The notes: generated from the sequence alone by a model not told the origin. DNA of 64,000 nt from Rallus limicola (GCA_022605955.1 JAKCOZ010000106.1:372001-436000), one strand, 5' to 3'. Counted from the first letter of the stretch, positions 24,332 through 35,731 are shown. Translations and numbers: made by a program.

Positions 24332-24998
24332 GTAGTTTCTCTTTTTACTTTCTTTACCAGCCTTTATGGTGTTTTGGGGGATTTGGAGGGTTTTTTTAAA
24401 GCCAACTGGTTTAACTAGAAAAAGCAGACAAACTTTTAATTACACAAGGTTTATTTCAGCAGCAGCAGACTTCAAAGCTAAATGCAAATTGAGGTTAGCT
24501 GCAGGGAGTTGAGTTTAGATATGTTTGCATGAGACTCTCTCTGTCCAAAAAAAAAAACCCTAAAAAAAACCATAGGGCAGTTGGTATGTGTGGAACTAAA
24601 ATGAGAGAGAGGTGATAATGTAGTTTTTCTCTTGTAGGTAAAGGGGAAGAAGAAATTCAGAGCCTGCAAATGTGTCAATTAATTGTCATTATTTATTTCT
24701 TTTAAATTTTATTGAAACAATATTCAGTAGAATTATGAAATCTAATTTCCAGATCTCTTTGGGGGCTGCTCTAAGCCTGCTTTGAGGATCAGCATCAAAC
24801 ATTGGTTTTGGGACAAATGTTACCAGGGACATGGAAATGAAAAGTCAGCCAAAGATGATGTAGATAGAAGATTAAGTTCAGCGAGCATTCCAAATAGGGG
24901 CCTTGTTTATTATGTCTCTGCTCTGGTATTGGAGCATTTAAGATCTTGAGATAATCAGAATATCTTGTGACAGCTCTCCTCTCTTGGATTTTTTTCAG

Positions 24999-25160
24999 GT
25001 ATTAAAATTCTTGCATGAGAAAGGATTTCCTTACGGCCATCTTCACTCTGCCAGTGTGATGTTGGATGGGGACACCTGCAAGTTACTGGATCTAGAAAAT
25101 TCCCTGTTGGGGCTTCCATCATTTTATCGATCATACTTTTCACAGTTTCAGAAAATTAAT
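24999..25160 (+). pseudogene. PXK: PXK-like exon 10 (kinase-like catalytic region)
   Basis: 162 nt, open for 54 codons. It contains YGHLH in place of the HRD loop and LLDLENSLLGLPSFYRSYF in place of the DFG/activation segment. HSASVML differs from the HASNVML that I recall for PXK, so the catalytic-loop Asn is replaced by Ser. Acceptor TTTCAG and donor GTGAGA. Confidence 0.87.
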
Positions 25161-26061
25161 GTGAGATTCAGACAATCAATTCAGCTGACTTGTATGCATG
25201 CCTTTATCCTCAAGCTTCTGCTTGTGGACATCTGACTAGAACGAAAAAAGCTTCTCTCAACCCCCTTGTTTTAATCGGAGCCTTTCTCCTTCAAACACCT
25301 TTTCTGTTTCCTCCAAACCCCAGTCTGGCTGCACAGAGGTTTTGTTGCAGCGCACTGGAGTGAGGCTGAGGCCAAAGGTAAGAGGGTGGAAGGGGAGTGC
25401 AGGTGACTGTTTTTGTGACAGCAGTGTTCTGCAAATGGAGGTAAACTGCAGTTGTGTTAAGATCTCTTTCCACCCTGATTTAGTATTTCCTAGGAATGTG
25501 CATATTGTCTGTCACACTTTTCTCTTGGATGTCCGTATGACGAGTACTGCTTATTACTAGGCCTTGGCTAGGAACAGTATCCAGCCTTGTCTTCAGTGGG
25601 CACTGTGAAGATTGATTAGATGCTTGCAGACATCTAGCTATTAAAAGCTGTTTCTTAGTTGTTTGAAGGCAAAAAACTACCTTTCTACAAAATACAAACC
25701 CAAGGAGGAGTGAGAAAGACTCAGCTAGGTTGGTTTGGTATGTGTTTTTGCTGTCCTTTTATCTCCTCCTTTGGGGTTTGTCTTAGCTTGGAGAATGTGC
25801 TTGGTTGTGATTTGTAAAATGTGCAGCACTCGACCGCTGAGTGTGAAAAGAGTTTACTGCTTCAGGTGTTTCTGCAGAGTACGACTGTACTGCCTTTCCC
25901 ATTTGTATCACCACGCACAGGAAGACAGCAGCGGCTGCTTTAGCTTGAGGTGTGAAGGTTTCATTTGAGCTCAGGTTAGTGCAGGCTGTGGTTAGGAACT
26001 GTCTTCGTGCTTTCTCTTGTCTGTTTTCAAATCCAAGCCCACTCTTGTGGTTTCTCTGCAG
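25161..26061 (+). other. PXK-like intron 10
   Basis: About 0.9 kb with no recognised element. Confidence 0.5.
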
Positions 26062-26179
26062 ACTTTAGAAGGTGTTGATGTGCGTTGCCTTGGACACTTA
26101 CTGTATGCAATGACATAGGGAAGACCCCCGGGTACTATCCCAGTAGACAACTTCCCTTCTGCACCGTCAGTGTGTGTTG
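26062..26179 (+). pseudogene. PXK: PXK-like exon 11 with in-frame stop
   Basis: 118 nt, in phase. TLEGVDVRCLGHLLYAMT is followed by TAG at 26,116-26,118 where the family has Tyr, then GRPPGTIPVDNFPSAPS. Acceptor CTGCAG and donor GTTAGT. Confidence 0.86.
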
Positions 26180-26617
26180 GTTAGTATGTGACTGAGGAAA
26201 TGTTGGTCCCAGCTTCCTGTGTACTCTCACCTCTTGCCCAAGTTGAAGTGCTGTGAGATACCAGCCTAAGATCTTTGCAGCCTCTAACTGGAAAGAATGA
26301 GTTAGTAGTTGGTAAAAACAGAAAACGTGTTCTTCCTGAAATATATGTAGCATATAAATAAAACTTTGTAAGCTGAGTGATAAAGCAGACTGTAGTAAGT
26401 AATTCTATATCTGGATTCCCTTGCCTCATGTCTAACATTCTTGAAAAGTTTGTATGTGTAATAGTAACATGATAATAAGAACCACATGCCACAGAGCTTC
26501 ATCACTGCTTAGTTAATGCAGTACTTAGGGGAACACCACACAGCAGTGCCAGACATTCCTTCTAATGTGTTTGCTCTCCTGCGGTGCAAAAATGTGTTCT
26601 TATCCTTTCTTTGGTAG

Positions 26618-26691
26618 TGTCTGTGTTGGAATCCATTCTGACCTGTGAAGCTATGAAGAATGGCATGCCAACTGTTTCACGGCTCTTACAG
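26618..26691 (+). pseudogene. PXK: PXK-like exon 12, donor uncertain
   Basis: In phase with exon 11, it reads SVLESILTCEAMKNGMPTVS then RLLQ. The following bases are TCTTGT, so there is no GT exactly after the Gln codon; the donor is either mutated or shifted two bases upstream. Confidence 0.8.
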
Positions 26692-28503
26692 TCTTGTTTT
26701 ACTTGTTTGATACTCACCCCCGTGCTGTGTTAGGAGGAAGAAACCTTTTTGCTCTTGTTCTTTATGAAAAGATTTGCTCCTCATTCTCTGGGACGTGTAG
26801 TGTATCCCAATGCATTTTATTTGGCATGGGGCTATGGTTTAAATTGATCCTGCTAGTAAAGTAGTGCAAGCATGGTAAAGATCATGTACAGATTGTTTTA
26901 AAGCATTTAGAGTAAGGAGTCTTTTTGCATGTTCCCTTCAGACCTACTTCAGTAGATTTTGCTGTCAGTTTACTTATGACTAGTAAATGAGATGTCTTGT
27001 TTTGCCCTGCAGTGACATTAGATGGGTCTGTGTAGGAAGTGTTGTGTAGAAGTTCTGGCTGGTTTCTTGCAGGGCTGGCTTAGGCATTCTCTGAAGCGCA
27101 GACAGGATACATTTCTTTACAGGCTGTGATGCAGGGAAGAATTACAGGGAGGTGTGGGGCAAGACTGGGATGCAGAAAGGGAGCAGTGTCAGCACATGAC
27201 TGAGCTGGAGATCGGGCCCATCTGCAGTGACGCCCTTCTTGTGATGAGCAGACAGTGTGACCAGGGAAATTGTCTGCTGTCACTGTGCTGTGCCCTGTCA
27301 CCAGCATGCTGAGCATAGAACCACAGCTCCTGGGGTGTGTGGTCGTTTATTTTTCTTAATCTGAGGGGACAGAGTCACGACCTTAGAAATGACAGATTCC
27401 CCATACCTAAATCTGGGTCTGATCTCAGAGTACAGAGTGCAGCATGGTTAGAGCATCCTCCAAGGTTCATGTTTCCTGGTTGGGAGGGACACTGCCGGCT
27501 TGTCTCAGCCTTCAGTTCCTCTGCTCCTCCCTTCCTCTGCTCTTAAAGGAGGTGGGAGGTGGAGAGAAGAATATAAGCAGAGGAGAAAAACTAAAAATCC
27601 TCTGTGAACACAGGAATATACAGGTGTTGAAAAGTGTTGAACACACAGTTCCTGCCCAGTTGTATCTGATGTGTGGGATGTTATACTCCATTCCCTTCAC
27701 ACCAATGCTCTTCAAAACTGTTCTACATGGATGTGCAATGCCTTTAATGTAATTTAAATACTTACTAAGCTCTATTTATTACACATTGTCACCATATAAA
27801 CTATGAGTTTACTTAATTTTGTGAGGACATGCAATCAGAAGGGGTCAGGTTTGACCTGTTGTGTAAACCAGGGTCAGCATTTATGGGGTTTTGTACAAGT
27901 CTTTTGAAATTTGATTTATATCTGAACTTTTCATGGAATGTTATTCTTACTGGCTTGATTCTAGACTTGGATTTGTTGTCTCTAGTACAGGCTTGTGATA
28001 ATTTTCCCCAGTGACCAGCAACAAAAAAAATCTCTAACATTTTAATCTCAGAGCCAGCCTGGAGATTGCTTTCTGGGGCAGTTTTCTAGTATGTTGGGGC
28101 AGTTTTCTAGTATGTTCTCCAGAACAAAGTATCTTGAAATAGAGTAACCAGCTTATTTTCAGACTACCATTGCCCTCTAGTGTCTTTCTTCTGGATGGAA
28201 AAGGATTTCTCATTTATGCTGCTGCTGCTACCATAGAAGACAGAGCAAAAATATGAGAATATTTGCTGCAGTTGCCTTTGCTGGAGCACAGGCAAGAATG
28301 CAGATACTTCCAAATGTTCAGTTAAGACATTGAGCTTTCACGTGGTTTTTGTTAATCTTAAAACAACAATTATGTTAAGAGAGTTTAAAATGAACTCCCT
28401 GGTAATATTTTGTCATTAAAGAACTCATATACTTCTAAGGAAAAGGCTGTCTTCTTCCTTTGGTAACTTCATCTATTCTATGAGCTTTCAGAATACTTAA
28501 CCC
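26692..28503. other. Unassigned DNA before the 5S array
   Basis: Probably PXK-like intron DNA; no later PXK exon was found. A 21-nt tandem duplication (28,075-28,095 and 28,096-28,116) is the only repeat noted. Confidence 0.45.
28075..28116 (+). repeat. 21-nt tandem duplication
   Basis: Two exact adjacent copies of a 21-nt unit beginning GGGGCAGTTTTC. Confidence 0.9.
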
Positions 28504-28589
28504 AGTCTTGTGAACTTTGCTAAGCAGGGTCGGGCCCGGTTAGTACTTGGATGGGAGACCGCTTGGGAATACAGGGTGCTATAGGCTTT
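28504..28589 (+). pseudogene. 5S copy 1, decayed and 5'-truncated
   Basis: Similarity starts near gene position 36; the 5' third is lost and 41-50 is scrambled. Canonical GCTAAGCAGGG and box C remain. It marks the array edge. Spacer D follows. Confidence 0.9.
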
Positions 28590-28819
28590 TGCTTTTGGCG
28601 GCAGTTCCGGGGGGGCTGCGCCCTTCCTCCCCTTTAACACGCCCCTGTTCTTGCATGGCATTTGGCCGGCCTGCTGAGGAGGGTCTGGGTCTGTTGGTGG
28701 CGCCGGACGGGCCATGTGGCTGGTGGGAACCCATGGGAGCTGGGATGGGACTGTAGCGCGGGCTGCCAGAGGGTGGTTGTTGTTTGTCTGCCGAGAGGAC
28801 AATGTGCGGAGAAAGGGGT

Positions 28820-28940
28820 GCCTACAGCCATACCACCCTGAGAACGCCCGATCTCGTCTGACCTCGGAAGCTCACTAGACTCGGGCCCGGTTAGGACTTG
28901 GATGGGAGACCACGTGGGTATACCGGCTGTTGCAGGCTTT
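28820..28940 (+). rRNA. 5S copy 2, divergent variant, likely pseudogene
   Basis: Variant block with extra changes (GACCTCGG, CACTAGAC, CCACGTGGG, GGCTGTTGCAGG). Spacer C follows. Confidence 0.85.
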
Positions 28941-29189
28941 TGCATTTGACGGGGTCCCCGCGGGCCCGGGCCGGGGGACTGTGTCCGCCCTCCCGCTTCC
29001 CACGCCCCTGTTCTTGCCGGGCCTTTGGCTGGCCTGCTGCGGAGGGTCTGGGTTTGTTGGTGGCGCCGGGGTGGCCGTGTGGCTGGTGGTCGCGGGGCAG
29101 CCCGTGGGAGCTGGGGAAGCGATGTATTCCGGGCCGTCAGGGGGAAGTTGTAGTCAGTCATCGGAGAGGACAATGTGCGGGGCGGGGGT

Positions 29190-29310
29190 GCCTACAGCCA
29201 TACCAGCCTAAGAACGCCCGATCTTGTCTGATCTCGGAAGCTCACGAGACTCGGGCCCGGTTAGTACTTGGATGGGAGACCGCCTGGGAATACCGGGTGC
29301 TGTAGGCTTT
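29190..29310 (+). rRNA. 5S copy 3, variant, likely pseudogene
   Basis: Variant block; also A7, G17, A21 and T36, but GGTTAGTACTT retained. Spacer B follows. Confidence 0.88.
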
Positions 29311-29562
29311 TGCTTTTAGCGGGGGCCTGGGGAGCTGCGCACGCCCTCTCCCTTCCCGCCCCCCTCTTCTTGCCCGGGCATTGGCTGGCCTGCTGCGGAT
29401 GGGCTGGGTGCGTTGTTGGCGCAGGGGGGGTCTCCGTGTGACTGGTGGTCGCGGGACAGCCCGTGGGCGCCGGGGGGGGGCGGGGGCGGTGTGATGTAGT
29501 GCGGGCCGTCGGGGGGAAGTTGCAGTCAGTGATGCGAGAGGGCCGTGTGCAAGGCAGGGGGT

Positions 29563-29683
29563 GCCTACGGCCATACCACCCTGAGAACGCCCGATCTCGT
29601 CTGATCTCGGAAGCTAAGCAGGGTCGGGCCCGGTTAGTACTTGGATGGGAGACCGCCTGGGAATACCGGGTGCTGTAGGCTTT
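29563..29683 (+). rRNA. 5S rRNA copy 4, canonical
   Basis: Matches the array consensus. Spacer D follows. Confidence 0.97.
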
Positions 29684-29912
29684 TCCTTTTGGCGGCAGTT
29701 CCGGGGGGGCAGCGCCCTTCCTCCCCTTTAATGCGCCCCTGTTCTTGCATGGCATTTTCCGGCCCGCTGATGAGGGTCTGTGTCTGTTGGTGGCGCCGGA
29801 GGGGCCATGTGGCTGGTGGGAGCCCATGGGAGCTGGGATGGGACTGTAGCGCGGGCTGCCAGAGGGTGGTTGTTGATTGTCTGCCGAGAGGACAATGTGC
29901 GGAGAAAGGGGT

Positions 29913-30033
29913 GCCTACAGCCATACCACCCTGAGAACGCCCGATCTCGTCTGATCTCGGAAGCTCACGAGACTTGGGCCCGGTTAGGACTTGGATGGGA
30001 GACCGCCTGGGTATACCGGGTGCTACAGGCGTT
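29913..30033 (+). rRNA. 5S copy 5, variant, likely pseudogene
   Basis: Variant block with GACTTGGG, G76 and 3' end CTACAGGCGTTT, which loses the T4 terminator and two helix I pairs. Spacer C follows. Confidence 0.88.
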
Positions 30034-30279
30034 TGCATTTGACGGGCTCCCCGCGGGCTTGGGCCGGGGGACTGTGTCCGCCTTCCCGCCACCCACGCCC
30101 CTGTTCTTGCCGGGCCTTTGGCTGGCCTGCTGCGGAGGGTCTGGGTTTGTTGGTGGCGCCGGGGTGGCCGTGTGGCTGGTGGTCGCGGGGCAGCCCGTGG
30201 GAGCTGGGGAAGTGATGTATCGCGGGCCGTCGGGAAGTTGTAGTCAGTCATCCGAGAGGACACTATTCGGGGCGGGGGT
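30034..30279 (+). repeat. Spacer C, type example
   Basis: About 246 nt, beginning with a TTTGCATTTGACGGGCTCCC context and ending GTGCGGGGCGGGGGT-like. Spacer C occurs only after copies 2, 5, 15 and, in part, 60, all highly divergent variants. Confidence 0.8.
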
Positions 30280-30400
30280 GCCTACGGCCATACCACCCTG
30301 AGAACGCCCGATCTCGTCTGATCTCGGAAGCTAAGCAGGGTCGGGCCCGGTTAGTACTTGGATGGGAGACCGCCTGGGAATACCGGGTGCTGTAGGCTTT
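30280..30400 (+). rRNA. 5S rRNA copy 6, canonical
   Basis: Consensus. Spacer A follows. Confidence 0.97.
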
Positions 30401-30609
30401 TGCTTTTGGCGGCAGTTGCGGGGGGGCTGCGCCCCTGTTCTTGCATGGCATTTGGCCGGCCTGCTGAGGAGGGTCTGTGTCTGTTGGTGGCACCGGAGGG
30501 GCCATGTGGCTGGTGGGAGCCCATGGGAGCTGGGATGGGACTGTAGCGCGGGCTGCCAGAGGGTAGTTGTTGATTGTCTGCCGAGAGGACAATGTGCGGA
30601 GAAAGGGGT

Positions 30610-30730
30610 GCCTACAGCCATACCACCCTGAGAACGCCCGATCTCGTCTGATCTCGGAAGCTCACGAGACTCGGGCCAAGTTAGGACTTGGATGGGAGAC
30701 CGCCTGGGAATACCGGGTGCTGTAGGCTTT
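30610..30730 (+). rRNA. 5S copy 7, variant, likely pseudogene
   Basis: Variant block, A7, A69, A70, G76. Spacer B follows. Confidence 0.9.
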
Positions 30731-30982
30731 TGCTTTTAGCGGGGGTCTGGGGAGCTGCGCACGCCCTCTCCCTTCCCGCCCCCCTCTTCTTGCCCGGGCA
30801 TTGGCTGGCCTGCTGCGCATGGGCTGGGTGCGTTGTTGGCGCAGGGGGGGTCTCCGTGTGACTGGTGGTCGCGGGGCAGCCCGTGGGCGCCGGGGGGGGG
30901 CGGGGGCGGTGTGATGTAGTGCGGGCCGTCGGGGGGAAGTTGCAGTCAGTGATGCGAGAGGGCCGTGTGCAAGGCAGGGGGT

Positions 30983-31103
30983 GCCTACGGCCATACCACC
31001 CTGAGAACGCCCGATCTCGTCTGATCTCGGAAGCTAAGCAGGGTTGGGCCCGGTTACTACTTGGATGGGAGACCGCCTGGGAATACCGGGTGCTGTAGGC
31101 TTT
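30983..31103 (+). rRNA. 5S rRNA copy 8, canonical
   Basis: Differs from consensus at T63 and C75 (loop E). Spacer B follows. Confidence 0.95.
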
Positions 31104-31355
31104 TGCTTTTAGCGGGGGTCTGGGGAGCTGCGCCCGCCCTCTCCCTTCCCGTCCCCCTCTTCTTGCCCGGGCATTGGCTGGCCTGCTGCGGATGGGCTGG
31201 GTGCGTTGTTGGCGCAGGGGGGGTCTCCGTGTGACTGGTGGTCGCGGGGCAGCCCGTGGGCGCCGGGGGGGGCGGGGGCGGTGTGATGTAGTGCGGGCCG
31301 TCGGGGGGGAAGTTGCAGTCAGTGATGCGAGAGGGCCGTGTGCAAGGCAGGGGGT

Positions 31356-31476
31356 GCCTACGGCCATACCACCCTGAGAACGCCCGATCTCGTCTGATCT
31401 CGGAAGCTAAGCAGGGTCGGGCCCGGTTAGTACTTGGATGGGAGACCGCCTGGGAATACCGGGTGCTGTAGGCTTT
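31356..31476 (+). rRNA. 5S rRNA copy 9, canonical
   Basis: Consensus. Spacer A follows. Confidence 0.97.
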
Positions 31477-31685
31477 TGCTTTTAGCGGCAGTTGCGGGGG
31501 GGCTGCGCTCCTGTTCTTGCATGGCATTTGGCCGGCCTGCTGAGGAGGGTCTGTGTCTGTTGGTGGCACCGGAGGGGCCATGTGGCTGGTGGGAGCCCAT
31601 GGGAGCTGGGATGGGACTGTAGCGCGGGCTGCCAGAGGGTAGTTGTTGATTGTCTGCCGAGAGGACAATGTGCGGAGAAAGGGGT

Positions 31686-31806
31686 GCCTACAGCCATACC
31701 ACCCTGAGAACGCCCGATCTCGTCTGATCTCGGAAGCTCACGAGACTCGGGCCCAGTTAGGACTTGGATGGGAGACCGCCTGGGAATACCGGGTGCTGTA
31801 GGCTTT
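31686..31806 (+). rRNA. 5S copy 10, variant, likely pseudogene
   Basis: Variant block, A7, A70, G76. Spacer B follows. Confidence 0.9.
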
Positions 31807-32058
31807 TGCTTTTAGCGGGGGTCTGGGGAGCTGCGCCCGCCCTCTCCCTTCCCGTCCCCCTCTTCTTGCCCGGGCATTGGCTGGCCTGCTGCGGATGGGC
31901 TGGGTGCGTTGTTGGCGCAGGGGGGGTCTCCGTGTGACTGGTGGTCGCGGGGCAGCCCGTGGGCGCCGGGGGGGGGCGGGGGCGGTGTGATGTAGTGCAG
32001 GCCGTCGGGGGGAAGTTGCAGTCAGTGATGCAAGAGGGCCGTGTGCAAGGCAGGGGGT

Positions 32059-32179
32059 GCCTACGGCCATACCACCCTGAGAACGCCCGATCTCGTCTGA
32101 TCTCGGAAGCTAAGCAGGGTCGGGCCCGGTTAGTACTTGGATGGGAGACCGCCTGGGAATACCGGGTGCTGTAGGCTTT
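32059..32179 (+). rRNA. 5S rRNA copy 11, canonical
   Basis: Consensus. Spacer A follows. Confidence 0.97.
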
Positions 32180-32388
32180 TGCTTTTGGCGGCAGTTGCGG
32201 GGGGGCTGCGCCCCTGTTCTTGCATGGCATTTGGCCGGCCTGCTGAGGAGGGTCTGTGTCTGTTGGTGGCACCGGAGGGGCCATGTGGCTGGTGGGAGCC
32301 AATGGGAGCTGGGATGGGACTGTAGCGCGGGCTGCCAGAGGGTAGTTGTTGATTGTCTGCCAAGAGGACAATGTGCGGAGAAAGGGGT

Positions 32389-32509
32389 GCCTACAGCCAT
32401 ACCACCCTGAGAACGCCCGATCTCGTCTGATCTCGGAAGCTCACGAGACTCGGGCCCAGTTAGGACTTGGATGGGAGACTGCCTGGGAATACCGGGTGCT
32501 GTAGGCTTT
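32389..32509 (+). rRNA. 5S copy 12, variant, likely pseudogene
   Basis: Variant block, A7, A70, G76, and T92 in box C (shared with copy 23). Spacer B follows. Confidence 0.9.
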
Positions 32510-32760
32510 TGCTTTTAGCGGGGGTCTGGGGAGCTGCGCACGCCCTCTCCCTTCCCGCCCCCCTCTTCTTGCCCGGGCATTGGCTGGCCTGCTGGGCATG
32601 GGCTGGGTGCGTTGTTGGCGCAGGGGGGGTCTCCGTGTGACTGGTGGTCGCGGGACAGCCCGTGGGCACCGGGGGGGGCGGGGGCGGTGTGATGTAGTGC
32701 GGGCCGTCGGGGGGAAGTTACAGTCAGTAATGCGAGAGGGCCGTGTGCAAGGCTGGGGGT

Positions 32761-32881
32761 ACCTACGGCCATACCACCCTGAGAACGCCCGATCTCGTCT
32801 GATCTCGGAAGCTAAGCAGGGTCGGGCCCGGTTAGTACTTGGATGGGAGACCGCCTGGGAATACCGGGTGCTGTAGGCTTT
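32761..32881 (+). rRNA. 5S rRNA copy 13, canonical
   Basis: First base is A instead of G (shared with copy 24). Spacer B follows. Confidence 0.95.
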
Positions 32882-33136
32882 TGCTTTTAGCGGGGGTCTG
32901 GGGAGCTGCGCCCGCCCTCTCCCTTCCCGTCCCCCTCTTCTTGCCCGGGCATTGGCTGGCCTGCTGCGGATGGGCTGGGTGCGTTGTTGGCGCAGGGGGG
33001 GTCTCCGTGTGACTGGTGGTCGCGGGGCAGCCCGTGGGCGCCGGGGGGGGGGGGCGGGGGCGGTGTGATGTAGTGCGGGCCGTCGGGGGGAAGTTGCAGT
33101 CAGTGATGCGAGAGGGCCGTGTGCAAGGCAGGGGGT

Positions 33137-33257
33137 GCCTACGGCCATACCACCCTGAGAACGCCCGATCTCGTCTGATCTCGGAAGCTAAGCAGGGTCG
33201 GGCCCGGTTAGTACTTGGATGGGAGACCGCCTGGGAATACCGGGTGCTGTAGGCTTT
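33137..33257 (+). rRNA. 5S rRNA copy 14, canonical
   Basis: Consensus. Spacer A follows. Confidence 0.97.
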
Positions 33258-33466
33258 TGCTTTTGGCGGCAGTTGCGGGGGGGCTGCGCCCCTGTTCTTG
33301 CATGGCATTTGGCCGGCCTGCTGAGGAGGGTCTGTGTCTGTTGGTGGCGCAGGAAGGGCCATGTGGCTGGTGGGAGCCCATGGGAGCTGGGATGGGACTG
33401 TAGCGCGGGCTGCCAGAGGGTGGTTTTTGATTGTCTGCCGAGAGGACAATGTGCGGAGAAAGGGGT

Positions 33467-33587
33467 GCCTACAGCCATACCACCCTGAGAACGCCCGATC
33501 TCGTCTGATCTCGGAAGCTCACGAGACATGGGCCCGGTTAGGACTTGGATGGGAGACCACCTGGGTATACCGGGTGCTACAGGCGTT
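33467..33587 (+). rRNA. 5S copy 15, variant, likely pseudogene
   Basis: Variant block with GACATGGG, G76, A93, and CTACAGGCGTTT end without T4. Spacer C follows. Confidence 0.88.
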
Positions 33588-33834
33588 TGCATTTGACGGG
33601 CTCCCCGCGGGCTTGGGCCGGGGGACTGTGTCCGCCCTCCCGCTTCCCACGCCCCTGTTCTTGCCGGGCCTTTGGCTGGCCTGCTGCGGAGGGGCTGGGT
33701 TTGTTGGTGGCGCCGGGGTGGCCGTGTGGCTGGGGGTCGCGGGGCAGCCCGTGGGAGCCGGGGAAGCGATGTATCGCGGGCTGTCGGGGAAGTTGTAGTC
33801 AGTCATCGGAGAGGACAATGTGCGGGGCGGGGGT

Positions 33835-33955
33835 GCCTACGGCCATACCAGCCTAAGAAGGCCCGATCTCGTCTGATCTCGGAAGCTCACGAGACTCGGG
33901 CCCTGTTAGTACTTGGATGGGAGACCGCCTGGGAATACCGGGTGCTGTAGGCTTT
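33835..33955 (+). rRNA. 5S copy 16, variant, likely pseudogene
   Basis: Variant block with G17, A21, G26, T70. Spacer B follows. Confidence 0.88.
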
Positions 33956-34207
33956 TGCTTTTAGCGGGGGTCTGGGGAGCTGCGCCCGCCCTCTCCCTTC
34001 CCGCCCCCCTCTTCTTGCCCGAGCATTGGCTGGCCTGCTGCGCATGGGCTGGGTGCGTTGTTGGCGCAAGGGGGGGGCTCCGTGTGACTGGTGGTCGCGG
34101 GGCAGCCCGTGGGCGCCGGGGGGGGCGGGGGCAGTGTGATGTAGTGCGGGCCGTCGGGGGGAAGTTGCAGTCAGTGATGCGAGAGGGCCGTGTGCAAGGC
34201 AGGGGGT

Positions 34208-34328
34208 GCCTACGGCCATACCACCCTGAGAACGCCCGATCTCGTCTGATCTCGGAAGCTAAGCAGGGTCGGGCCCGGTTAGTACTTGGATGGGAGACCG
34301 CCCGGGAATACCGGGTGCTGTAGGCTTT
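34208..34328 (+). rRNA. 5S rRNA copy 17, canonical
   Basis: C96 in box C, otherwise consensus. Spacer A follows. Confidence 0.96.
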
Positions 34329-34537
34329 TGCTTTTGGCGGCAGTTGCGGGGGGGCTGCGCCCCTGTTCTTGCATGGCATTTGGCCGGCCTGCTGAGGAGG
34401 GTCTGTGTCTGTTCGTGGCACCGGAGGGGCCATGTGGCTGGTGGGAGCCCATGGGAGCTGGGATGGGACTGTAGCGCGGGCTGCCAGAGGGTAGTTGTTG
34501 ATTGTCTGCCGAGAGGACAATGTGCGGAGAAAGGGTT

Positions 34538-34658
34538 GCCTACAGCCATACCACCCTGAGAACGCCCGATCTCGTCTGATCTCGGAAGCTCACGAGACTC
34601 GGGCCCAGTTAGGACTTGGATGGGAGACCGCCTGGGAATACCGGGTGCTGTAGGCTTT
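34538..34658 (+). rRNA. 5S copy 18, variant, likely pseudogene
   Basis: Variant block, A7, A70, G76. Spacer B follows, with CCTTTT after the terminator (shared with copy 71). Confidence 0.9.
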
Positions 34659-34908
34659 TCCTTTTAGCGGGGGTCTGGGGAGCTGCGCACGCCCTCTTCC
34701 TTCCCGCCCCCCTCTTCTTCCCGGGCATTGGCTGGCCTGCTGCGCATGGGCTGGGTGCGTTGTTGGCGCAGGGGGGGTCTCCGTGTGACTGGTGGTCGCG
34801 GGACAGCCCGTGGGCACCGGGGGGGGCGGGGGCGGTGTGATGTAGCACGGGCCGTCGGGGGGAAGTTGCAGTCAGTAATGCGAGAGGGCCGTGTGCAAGG
34901 CAGGGGGT

Positions 34909-35029
34909 GCCTACAGCCATACCACCCTGAGAACGCCCGATCTCGTCTGATCTCGGAAGCTAAGCAGGGTCGGGCCCGGTTAGTACTTGGATGGGAGACC
35001 GCCTGGGAATACCGGGTGCTGTAGGCTTT
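34909..35029 (+). rRNA. 5S rRNA copy 19, canonical
   Basis: A7 only. Spacer B follows. Confidence 0.96.
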
Positions 35030-35280
35030 TGCTTTTAGCGGGTGTCTGGGGAGCTGCGCCCGCCCTCTCCCTTCCCGTCCCCCTCTTCTTGCCCGGGCAT
35101 TGGCTGGCCTGCTGCGGATGGGCTGGGTGCGTTGTTGGCGCAGGGGGGGTCTCCGTGTGACTGGTGGTCGCGGGGCAGCCCGTGGGCGCCGGGGGGGGCG
35201 GGGGCGGTGTGATGTAGTGCGGGCCGTCGGGGGGAAGTTGCAGTCAGTGATGTGAGAGGGCCGTGTGCAAGGCAGGGGGT

Positions 35281-35401
35281 GCCTACGGCCATACCACCCT
35301 GAGAACGCCCGATCTCGTCTGATCTCGGAAGCTAAGCAGGGTCGGGCCCGGTTAGTACTTGGATGGGAGACCGCCTGGGATTACCGGGTGCTGTAGGCTT
35401 T
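35281..35401 (+). rRNA. 5S rRNA copy 20, canonical
   Basis: T101 only (shared with copies 26 and 47). Spacer A follows. Confidence 0.96.
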
Positions 35402-35610
35402 TGCTTTTGGCGGCAGTTGCGGGGGGGCTGCGCCCCTGTTCTTGCATGGCATTTGGCCGGCCTGCTGAGGAGGGTCTGTGTCTGTTGGTGGCACCGGAGG
35501 GGCCATGTGGCTGGTGGGAGCCCATGGGAGCTGGGATGGGACTGTAGCGCTGGCTGCCAGAGGGTAGTTGTTGATTGTCTGCCGAGAGGACAATGTGCGG
35601 AGAAAGGGGT

Positions 35611-35731
35611 GCCTACAGCCATACCACCCTGAGAACGCCCGATCTCGTCTGATCTCGGAAGCTCACGAGACTCGGGCCCAGTTAGGACTTGGATGGGAGA
35701 CCGCCTGGGAATACCGGGTGCTGTAGGCTTT
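35611..35731 (+). rRNA. 5S copy 21, variant, likely pseudogene
   Basis: Variant block, A7, A70, G76. Spacer B follows. Confidence 0.9.

Larger units (their letters stand above)
9789..26691 (+). pseudogene. PXK: PXK-like gene copy, non-processed pseudogene
   Basis: Twelve exons in order match PXK, the PX-domain protein with a kinase-like domain that binds membrane phosphoinositides and acts in endosomal trafficking. Exons 2-5 carry the PX domain (RRYSDFDLL, LPLPPKK). Exons 6-12 carry the kinase-like domain, where the HRD and DFG motifs are already degenerate in the family (YGHLH, DLEN). Damage comprises a broken exon 1 donor, 1-nt indels in exons 4 (two), 5 and 9, and stops in exons 8, 9 and 11. 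The last exons, including the WH2 region, are not in the window before the 5S array. Introns are retained, so this is a segmental copy, not a retrocopy. Confidence 0.85.

Noticed and set aside
9789..26691. Functional PXK gene with sequencing errors only
   Set aside because: Homopolymer errors could explain several indels, but not three Tyr-to-stop changes or the exon 1 donor change. It cannot be fully excluded without reads.
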